From positions 49,407-75,172 of the forward strand of contig NW_003207586.1 in assembly GCF_000006405.1 (NCBI RefSeq): a stretch of DNA of 25,766 bases, written 5' to 3'. Both the position numbers and the translations under genes were made by a program. This DNA is from Perkinsus marinus ATCC 50983 (Eukaryota; Perkinsozoa; Perkinsida; Perkinsidae). The notes beneath the pieces are model-generated. The model searched no databases, was not told the origin of the DNA, and saw only the letters and a program-made list of their open reading frames with translations. This document shows positions 18,124 through 25,766 of this stretch, piece by piece (position 1 is the first letter of the stretch; every line of letters starts with the position of its first letter).

Positions 18124-21100
18124 TTATACTGTGATAATAGGAGTAGCGGTGGTAACAACTGTCGTTGGCGTCCATACAAACTCCATATTGGGAATATATT
18201 CAATACGAAAGGCGAATGCTAAACAACCAAGGAAGAGTCCACATAGTGAGCCGACCAGGACCTGCTCGACGGTGTGGTCCCACGTATACCATCTTGCCCA
18301 AGGAACCTGACAACGTAGCGTTAATAATCATACTCCTTACGCGCTGTTAATATTGTAAAAAAGTATTTCTTTCGTGCTGTAGTAGTCTACGATGGAGACT
18401 ATAGCTTCGCAGTAACGCACATGTGCATGCGTGCAACTCATCAACTACAGTGCGTTCCGAGACACGTCACATCTCAGGAAGAATGTGGGAATAGAGGCTT
18501 TTTGGTCGACTTTCAAATTTAGGCGCTCTTACTGTTAGTTATGGAAACCTAGAAGCCCTGCGTTTGTACGAAGTTATCAACCTATTCACTGGGTCAAACA
18601 GACGCTTATTATTGAGATAGAGCATTTAAAAAATTACATTTTTTTCCACGGCTAACACCGCGGTTAATGAGTTATCGAGTTGCGAAAGATACATATACTT
18701 TTCTCAACTGATAATTCATCACAGTACTTGATATACCTAGTCAATACAAACAACAGATCGTCATATTCAGCGAACTAACGGGTCTAATTGTGAACGGTTA
18801 GACTGCCGAACACATTCCGAACGAATTCTATACACTACCAACAAAGCAAGGAGTCGTAAACCACAAAAACTCAGAATCGTCAATCAGCATTGATGAACCA
18901 CTCCTTCTACTTACAGGACCAAAAACGACGAGTATTATAAGTATCCGGATGAGCATCTCCTGGACGTTTCCAGATGTGCTCGCTCCTCCACTGCTAAGGA
19001 ACAGGGCGGTAGACTCTAAGAAAAACCATGTACCTAAAATAAGAAAAGTCTATAACTCACTTTCTGAAAATGTTGGAAATTTCATCGATTTTTTGGTAGA
19101 AAAGCTCGCCACCTTCCTACTTCAGAGAAACGCCTCGAAATTGATTTGACGAAAAAATTGCAGCTGGTAAAGTTGCATAAACGTCTTACATAACACTCCT
19201 GAGGTAATGCAATGACCGCTAGGCATGCCTGGGCCTTCACAGGCACTCTGAGGCGGCCGAGCCTGCCCGAATAGCCGCTTGAAGAGCCCCTCATTGACGA
19301 ATGATGTTATCAATAACACGACCTAAGGGTATACCAATAACGATGTAGCGGAAATGTGGTATGTACACAGGCGTAGATATATACAGCTCTCCGTGTTGTC
19401 AACATCAATATTGTCAAAGTCGCTGGTACGATCCACGGTATGAAGCCGATAAGCTCAGCCAAAGTCAGCAGAGGAGGAGCGGGAATTCGAATGGTCACTT
19501 GGCCCAGCGCGAATACTGAACGGTAATTGAGGTTATCTGAAACATAAAGAATCTTAAAGAGATATTTCAGCATGAGAAGAAATGATGCACATGGTCAACT
19601 ACATGTGTTGATGGTATTATAAAAAATGTGATGAAATTTTGGGAGACTATTGTTGCTTCCCGTACAATTCTACCCAAATTCGTACTATAATTATCGAGGA
19701 AACTCCTGAGCTCAGCAGCTGAGGAGAGCGATTACATATATTCCTACTCCAACACTGTATAGGAAACTCCTGAGCTCAGCTGCTGAGGAAAGCGAACATA
19801 TACATTCCTCCAACACTAAGAAATTTCTCAAGAATCTTGAGGTCGAGCGATGAAGATACAAATCTGGTCTACAGAGGTTCATAATAATCCCAAAAAGTAA
19901 AAATAAAATTTTCTCAAAAAAGTTGAGGAAATATAATAACAACTACAGTGAACACAGCTATGAGTTGATTCTCGAAACCCGATAGAAAAAATGAGAAAAT
20001 TTTATTTTTTTTTCTTTTCCAACGCTGAAGTGCAGGCTATTCTGAGGCCATCGAATGGAAAAAGTTGGAAAAACCATCGTCTCGCCAAAAATGTGTCAAT
20101 GAAAATACCAATAAAACGATTTTTATCGATAAAAACAAGAAGCGAAAACCACGACCGAGATACACTATATATCTTCAATTCAACGGTGTTGCAATACCAA
20201 AAGTCTCAGCAAAAATGCATATACGTAAAATTAGGAAGTTTTTCACAGTCACGGACTGCCGCACCGCGAAGATTTATTATTATCTCCTCATGCGAAACTA
20301 CGGTAGAACCTAGTACTGATATTTCTAGCATAATATAGATCTTACTAATTCTTATATTCTATTCAACATATATTGGAGTTTCACCACCCTAGTGATATGA
20401 AAAACACTAGTGAAAAACATGTTTTACGACTACTGCAGGCCGCGAATATCGCGTTTTTCACCGAGTTTTACGACGCCACTTCACGTAAAACGGGTGGTGA
20501 AACTCCACTTTTCTTATTATTTTTCTAGCACCATATAATTCTCTATATCGATATATAGCAGCTAGCTATGATCTCTCTAGTAGAGAGTGTGGGAAAGTAT
20601 GGTGGACCACATATGTTGGTGACAATATGGAAATTCTGAGGAAAATTTCCGCAATTCTTGCGGGTTCCTGTACATTTCTACCCTAGTTTGTATATGAACT
20701 CCTATAGTTAGTGAGGAAACTCCTAGGGTCAACTACGGAAAGCGAACATATATTACAACACTGCTCTTTACGGGTGCACTCCTACCTCTGGCATACCATA
20801 ATTCTCACTAATCCTTATATACTATTCTTACTATAATTCTCCACCGCTACGATTTTCCCATTTTTCCATCAGAATTACCAGGATGCTCCTTCCCCCTCAA
20901 CACTGTATCCTCTAGGCCCATAGGCCTCCCCTCCGGAGCTGCCTCTAAATCAACGACTTCAAGCGGAGCGTAGTTGATGACTGCTTGTCGTGATGCTGGA
21001 AGAACTCCCAACTCCACATCTGACGATGCCATTACTGTGGTAGAATCTATGGAGGGGAAAACTGGTTTTCCTGAGAAATTCCGAGTTGTTAACGAAGTCT

Positions 21101-21164
21101 CAAAATAGAAGAGTACATGGCCAGAACACACCACGAGAAAAGGAGGATCCACGCTTACACTCAT
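18124..21164 (-). CDS. PAP2-family phosphatase, dolichyldiphosphatase-like (five exons)
   Basis: This is an integral membrane lipid-phosphate phosphatase, likely acting on dolichyl or prenyl pyrophosphate at the ER. Minus-strand exons 21164-20879, 19536-19367, 19322-19190, 19033-18915 and 18306-18124 are phase-consistent (891 nt, 296 residues). The PAP2 signature is complete across three exons: motif 1 KRLFGQARP (K-x6-RP), motif 2 GPGMPSGHCITSG, and motif 3 VPWARWYTWDHTVEQVLVG (R-x5-H). Motif 3 has Ala where Ser is usual, and HTxxQVL as in DOLPP1. Hydrophobic spans flank them (IGFIPWIVPATLTILML, MLIRILIILVVF, VGSLCGLFLGCLAFAF). The first 95 residues are polar and their link (1342-nt intron) is least certain, although the phase fits. 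Introns are 1342, 44, 156 and 608 nt, and the first holds two family B copies, one family A copy and a tail duplicate. The start ATG directly follows family B copy 19. Confidence 0.86.
19576..19757 (+). mobile_element. Family B copy 17
   Basis: ATGCACATGGTCAACTACAT to CCTACTCCAACACTG, with the family blocks in order. Antisense to its host gene, in the 1342-nt intron of the PAP2 gene. Confidence 0.82.
19758..19817 (+). repeat. Tandem duplicate of a family B 3' tail
   Basis: GGAAACTCCTGAGCTCAGCT to CCTCCAACACT repeats the last 60 bp of copy 17 directly after it. Confidence 0.82.
20374..20507 (+). mobile_element. Family A copy 4, intact reference copy
   Basis: It is 134 bp with perfect 16-bp terminal inverted repeats TGGAGTTTCACCACCC / GGGTGGTGAAACTCCA. 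The interior holds a partial palindrome (CACTAGTG) and the ACGACGCCACTTCACGT block. It lies in the 1342-nt PAP2 intron. The target duplication is unclear. Confidence 0.9.
20585..20763 (+). mobile_element. Family B copy 18
   Basis: GAGTGTGGGAAAGTATGG, GTTGGTGACAATATGGAAAT, GAAAGCGAACATATATTACA, ACACTG. In the 1342-nt PAP2 intron, antisense to the gene. Confidence 0.85.
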
Positions 21165-21173
21165 ACTATACAA

Positions 21174-21363
21174 CAGTGTTGAAGTAGGAATATATGTAAT
21201 CGCTTTCCTCACCTGCTGAGCTCAGGAGTTTCCTCACTAATTATAGGAGTTTATATACGAATTAGGGTAGAAGTGTACAGAAATCAACGCGAAATTCCTC
21301 ACAATTTTCATATTGTCACCAACACATGTAGTTGACCATTTGTGCATATTTTCCCCCACACTG
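21174..21363 (-). mobile_element. Family B copy 19, best full-length copy
   Basis: It is 190 bp, with ends CAGTGTTGAAG and TTTTCCCCCACACTG. The flanks CTATACAA and CTATACAG agree at 7 of 8 positions, the 8-bp target duplication expected of hAT elements. It ends 9 bp upstream of the PAP2 start codon; on the minus strand the duplication ends in AG. Confidence 0.9.
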
Positions 21364-22306
21364 CTATACAGTGTAGTCTACACTGTGTTCTTCAAACGAA
21401 TAAGAATAACTTTCTCGATGCGAAAACACCAGCGGCTCTCTATGGACAGAAAGGTTCATCGGCATACACTTTGTTGTTGACTATTGCATTTTTCAAGATA
21501 TGCTCAAGTCCAACAAGTATATGGCAGCTTGCGTGCTCATTAATACTAGCGCCCGCCCGATTCCTCCAAGTGAAACGGTCCTTAATAACGAGCAATACAT
21601 TCCGAATGTTCATGTCATGATGATTTGTTGTACTCGCATGACTCGGTGTATCATGCTTCATGATAATTGTACTTTCCGAACATTCCGGGTGTTCGATAAA
21701 GCTATAGTCAAACCCAGGAGCTCTCAAGAGAGCGGGAGAGTCTTCCAGCGGGATCGTGGCTGATGGTGAACTCTTTAACCTTCACACTGTAGTACAGGTA
21801 ATACTACGTACCATTGTTCAGCCCGTCTCTTTGAGAGCTCTGTTTATTTGTTCGACTGGTAAAGGTTGATGGTCAACGTTTCGCTTGTGACTCGTATAGT
21901 CTACCATATCAAACGTGTATAATTCTGTTTCCACTCGAAAACGCGTTCAATGAACTCCGATTATGATTAAACTATCGCGTGTTCCTGCTCTAAGGCTTCG
22001 TCTCCCTACATCCTCGCGGTCTTCGTCCAGTGTGTGCTCATTAGTACTCAGTAGAGCCCGCCCGATTTTTCGTGTAACTGTAGGGATATCCATACAGTAC
22101 TTCGATAATACCCAAGATTATTGCGCTTTGATTGGTATAGGTTCGTCGTCCTTTGAGTCGGCAAGAAGATGGTGTCGAGAAATACTGAGGATTCCACAAG
22201 GGTCTGTACTAGCCTCGAGAGCTCAAGGTCCGTAAGGAGAACAAGTAAGCCCAATAAGTGTTCGGGAACTCTACTAAAACAAATGGTTATTGAACAACTC
22301 GGTGAA

Positions 22307-22336
22307 GGAATCCTTATGAAATTTCATAAGGATTCC
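22307..22336. repeat. Perfect 30-bp palindrome
   Basis: Each 15-bp arm (GGAATCCTTATGAAA) is the exact reverse complement of the other, with no loop. Confidence 0.9.
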
Positions 22337-22402
22337 CAAAGAGAAAAAATGCATGTCCAGACGCTGTCACTAAACTTGATGTCCTAGTCAAGGACACCAA
22401 GC

Positions 22403-22440
22403 GACACCAAATAGTGATCTAAGATTCACTGTTTGGTGTC
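22403..22440. repeat. Hairpin with 16-17-nt arms
   Basis: GACACCAAATAGTGAT pairs with ATTCACTGTTTGGTGTC around a short loop, with about two mismatches. It lies 66 bp from the perfect palindrome. Confidence 0.75.
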
Positions 22441-23104
22441 ACGCGGCGATAAAAGTAGTGCGGCTTGATCTTGCTATTTTGATCAACTTAGTATAGATGT
22501 GTACGTAACATATTGAGGATTATGAGGCATCGCAGCGGATCGTATGCGTGCGGTGTTGGTGTTTATGCGTGCTCCCCCAATCGTTGGGACGTATGCGTGC
22601 TCTTGATCGATCATATGATATTGAGATCGAGTAATAAGAGGATGAACCCTCGTTAGTTTCCCTATTGAATACTTGTTTACTTCTATTGTCAATCTCCAAT
22701 ATTCCTACGTAAGCACATAGAGAACCTACGCCCCACATTGACGCCTAGTATACTGCTGCACTACCTCAATCCACTCTGTATCGAGTTCTACGAGTGATAC
22801 ATCGACAATTTTATCAACATCGCGTCCCTCGCTCTACTGTTTGGCTGTCTGCGGGCTGAGCATCTGAGCGCCAACTCAGTTTTTAACCATAGGACTGCGA
22901 CAAGGCTCTTAGGACGGCTGGATGGGGGAGAGAGTTGATGAACTCTCTCAATTGAAATTATTAGTCTTCAAGCTTACTTTCGGGTGAGGCTCGATCATTT
23001 AGATATTCTAAAAATACGAAGAATTCGATAATACGGACGGCGTGATTCTAAATCAGAATAGAAGATTAGAAGATGAGTGATAGAGTTAATATAGTGAGAA
23101 ATAG

Positions 23105-23419
23105 TTAACGTAGATATAGTTGATAATACTGCACTGGTGATGTCAGTATATACATCACCATCATAGTTTGAAGGGTATCAACAGGGTTCCTACCAGCATA
23201 ATCGATATCATCAAAAGCTCGAGTAACCATGTGCGCAGCAGCACAGACATACCTCGTGAAAGCAAGGTCGTCACCAATAATAATTTCAACCGTATCTCTT
23301 TCTCGGATAAGATGCCACATGGTTACCACACCATAATAGGCCACAGGCATCTTCCGGAGTTTCTGACCAGCCAGCAGCATCCGAGCTCTCGCTCGCCAAG
23401 AATTCCCTTACGTTTTCCG
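23105..23419 (-). CDS. Exon of an unknown protein
   Basis: A minus-strand open frame ends in TAA at 23105 and has convincing composition: VAYYGVVTMWHLIRERDTVE, then IIIGDDLAFTRYVCAAAHMV and a C-terminal aromatic tail. Upstream, a donor GTAAGC at 23455 and an AG at about 23420 would extend it with matching phase to a further exon, but that exon has a stop before any ATG. The start is therefore unresolved. It faces away from the kinase gene beginning near 23575, so the two may share a promoter region. I recognise no family. Confidence 0.4.
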
Positions 23420-23574
23420 ACGACGATTCTATCGGGGACTCATTTCAGCGCTTACCTGTTGAGTTGTTATAGCTCCCGATCCACACGATGAAACCAATGT
23501 GCAGAAGTGATGCGTTTTATCAATGGGCTCGACATGCTCTAGACATCTCCTCCAGAGTCATGATAAAACAAGGG

Positions 23575-25671
23575 TAGGCGCAGATGTGTTCACGATGCGG
23601 ACCTCATCCGTATCCAACTCGAGCAACCTCAGGATATTCTCTGCGACAATGAAGCCGCTGATATACGTGATTATTACATACTTGGAAACAAAATAGGCGA
23701 GGGGGCCTATGGACAGGTTAGTCGGCAGTTCGTTGCTGCCACGCTCACTGGAACTACTACGAAGGTGAGGGAGTGTCACTGTATGGAAACCGGAGAGCTC
23801 TATGCAGTGAAGATCCTGCCTGTGCAAAGGCCTGATAGATCATACAACATGGTGGGATAGAACCTGTGCGGGATTGGGGGTACCAGGTATAGCAAGGTAC
23901 GAGCCGTAGTTGCTAATGAAGTTAGTGTGCTGCGGAAGCTCAACCACCCGAATGTATGCAAGTGAGTTGAAAAGTCGACGTATCCTTGTGCCATGAGGAA
24001 CAAAGATAGCGTTGACGTTATCGTCAGACCACGGGAATTCTTCCAAGATGAATACTTCTACTATCAAGTCATGCAAATGTACGGACCACCAGTTTTAGCT
24101 GGCCTCAACGCGAAGTGGGCAAAAGCGGACCTATTCTGTATCTTCCATCCCTCAACCTTAGATTCGCCTCCAAGGAACAGCTCCATAGCTCACCAGAACC
24201 TCTCATCCATGCACGGTTGCCGGAATACCGCATTGCTGAGCTCATCAGATCCGCGTTGGAAGCATGCGCATACATACACAGTCAAGGCGTAGTGTAAGAT
24301 GAGGAATCTTTAGGTTGCGCGTGCAAGATACGGAATAGGTCGGTTCCTATCTCTCAGTCATCGAGATATCAAAGGTGACAACTTCCTTTTCGAGACCACC
24401 GACATCGATAATGGGGAGCTCGTCATGATCGACTTCGGCTTAGCGATCGAGCGTAAGAGCGCCCAACTGTAATCAATGTTAATAAGCCTCTCAGTACGAG
24501 GCGACGACAAGCCTTTAAAGAAGGCATGTGGTACTGTGAGGTGACACCCTATCACTACTAGTGTCACCACTACCATCACTTCCTGTAGATGGGTTGCACC
24601 TGAGATGCTCAAGGAAGGCTACAACAGTGGATCGGTGGACGTTTGGGCGGTCGGTATCCTCTTGTAAGATGCACTGCTACTTCACAAGGATGGCCTTTGC
24701 AGCAAACGCACTTGCTACTCTTACTCTTACAGACAACGAGCCAACTTCCTAGACACTACTCATATCAGCCCTAGATTTTGTATAGGAACTCTCTGAATAT
24801 GCGCCATGGACTTGATTTTCGGAGAGAAAATTTCTGCACTTTTTGGGTCCCCAGTGATTTCCTTATGGGAGAATGCGTGTCTAATGGAACGGATACAGCG
24901 GTACAATACAATACCGAGACAATCTAAAATCAACTTGGTTGAAATGCCCATCGAAACTGATGAGAAATATGCACATGGTTAACTACATGTGTTGGTGACG
25001 ATATGGAAGTTCTGGGGAAATCCTTGTTGGTTTCTGTACACTTCTACCCGAATTCGCATATAAACTCCTATAATTAACGAAGGAGAAACTGACGTCATCT
25101 GAGGAAAGCAAGCTGATGAGGAAATCCGCGATGCAGATGATACTTCGAATCATCTTAACTATAACCCTAGCTCTTACAATGGAGTTCCACCCGTTTTAAG
25201 TGAAGTGGCGTAATACTCGGTGAAAAACCCGATATTCGCGGTGATATGCAGCAGTCGCGGAATATGTTTTCCGCTAGTGTTTATCATATCACTCGAGTGA
25301 GCCTTTAATGTAGTGTCTACTGCAATACTAGAGAATATAGAAAACACGAGCGCATTGGCTTCGGCTGAATCGAGGTACATTCTAGTCTACGGTCAATACC
25401 CGTTCGACGGCAGAGTTGTCCAAAACGTTCTACGAAGCATCCTTTATGTAGCATAGGGGTGATGATAATGCTCCTGCTCATGGTGACTACTCAGCAAGAA
25501 CCCTCGTACATTCCGAGAGGACACCAGTGGGAACCCTCGAGAGCAACTGAAAAGTGCCTCGTCTGGACCTGTTTTGTATCTTACACGCGCAACCTATAGA
25601 TTCGTGAAGAAGTTGTTGACGAAAAATTCTCGAGTGAGGCCCTCGGCCCGTCAAGCTCTGGAGAACTCTTG
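23575..25671 (+). CDS. Ser/Thr protein kinase, CAMK/CDPK-like, partial at right end
   Basis: Exons: about 23575-23716, 23765-23851, 23897-23961, 23998-24078, 24162-24293, 24358-24452, 24495-24540, 24589-24663, 25375-25447, 25495-25575 and 25600-25671, continuing past the window (donor GTAAGT at 25672). All phases agree. Kinase landmarks in order: DYYILGNKIGEGAYGQV, TGELYAVKIL (catalytic Lys), KLNHPNVCK, YIHSQGVVHRDIKGDNFLFE, VMIDFGLA, RWVAPEML, VDVWAVGILLYILVYGQYPF. All catalytic residues are present. HPNVCK and HRDIKGDNFLFE recall calcium-dependent kinases, but no EF-hands are in view. Introns are 48, 45, 36, 83, 64, 42, 48, 711, 47 and 24 nt. The 83-nt one may instead be 47 + 24 nt around a 12-nt exon. 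The 711-nt intron holds one family B and one family A copy. The 5' end is uncertain (an upstream exon is needed). Confidence 0.87.
24958..25118 (+). mobile_element. Family B copy 20 (kinase intron)
   Basis: GAGAAATATGCACATGGTTA, GTGTTGGTGACGATATGGAA, TACACTTCTACCCGAATTCG, CTGAGGAAAGCAAGC; the terminal CCAACACTG is lost. It lies in intron 24664-25374, in sense orientation. Confidence 0.82.
25180..25306 (-). mobile_element. Family A copy 5 (kinase intron)
   Basis: TGGAGTTCCACCCGTTTTA, GTGAAGTGGCGTAATACTC, GATATTCGCGGTGATATGCA. It shares the 711-nt intron with family B copy 20. Confidence 0.85.
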
Positions 25672-25766
25672 GTAAGTCACCATCATTTTCGCGAGATCTT
25701 TCTTTTCCACATCGTTACTCGAAAGTGTTGCTAGTAACATCACCTTATGCGCTGGTCAGCTATGTT

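Larger units (their letters stand above)
21364..23104. other. Unassigned region with repeats and hairpins
   Basis: Both strands have open stretches of 60-95 codons (21440-21763 on both, 21963-22235 plus), but I could not chain them. A segment at 21531-21562 recurs diverged at 22032-22066 (GTGCTCATTA...GCCCGCCCGATT). Strong palindromes lie at 22307-22336 and 22403-22440. Confidence 0.35.

Noticed and set aside
18165-18350. 61-codon plus-strand open frame
   Set aside because: It is the antisense shadow of the PAP2 motif 3 exon, which has a strong family signature on the minus strand.
19991-20338. Overlapping plus-strand open frames of 115 and 82 codons
   Set aside because: They lie within the inferred first intron of the PAP2 gene, in AT-rich sequence, with no splice chain or recognisable family.
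1-25766. Retrovirus-like, LTR or capsid-bearing elements, or a hAT transposase gene
   Set aside because: No reverse transcriptase, integrase, capsid or hAT transposase motif was seen in any frame; families A and B look non-autonomous.

Overview
This window is nuclear DNA of a microbial eukaryote. It carries multi-exon genes joined by GT...AG introns, an RS-rich PRP4-type splicing kinase, a second Ser/Thr kinase of CAMK/CDPK-like appearance and a PAP2 lipid phosphatase. All exon joins given here were inferred by reading the sequence (reading frame, splice phase, splice signals); none was confirmed by transcripts. Intron lengths are strongly bimodal. Introns without inserted repeats are mostly 24 to 64 nt, a few are longer, and introns carrying repeats run from about 107 to 1342 nt. 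A protist, perhaps an alveolate, is my best guess. The CDPK-like kinase and the invasive intronic elements would fit the parasitic dinoflagellate type (Amoebophrya-like), but that is inference only.

Layout: 1083-3663 (minus) is a complete five-exon PRP4 kinase. 5394-5737 (plus) is a small two-exon membrane protein. 6587-7248 (minus) is a possible decayed MULE-type transposase. 7792-8579 (minus) is a four-exon unknown protein. 9681-17272 (plus) is a long, unidentified, mainly helical protein split by at least twelve introns. 18124-21164 (minus) is a five-exon PAP2/dolichyldiphosphatase-like enzyme. 23105-23419 (minus) holds an exon of unknown function. 23575-25671 (plus) is a many-exon protein kinase that runs off the right end. 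The stretches 3.7-5.4, 5.7-6.6, 8.6-9.7 and 21.4-23.1 kb have no gene I can defend and contain several hairpins.

The striking content is two short dispersed inverted-repeat element families. Family B (about 125-190 bp when complete, about 20 copies or pieces) has CAGTG... termini, and two copies have imperfect 8-bp flanking duplications, as expected of a non-autonomous hAT element. Family A (about 134 bp, 5 copies) has 16-bp perfect terminal inverted repeats in its best copy. Nearly every copy lies inside a predicted intron, and several introns consist almost wholly of one element, with splice sites at or next to the element ends. I read this as an introner system: DNA elements that spread as spliceable introns. 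No transposase for either family is visible, so mobilisation would have to be supplied in trans.
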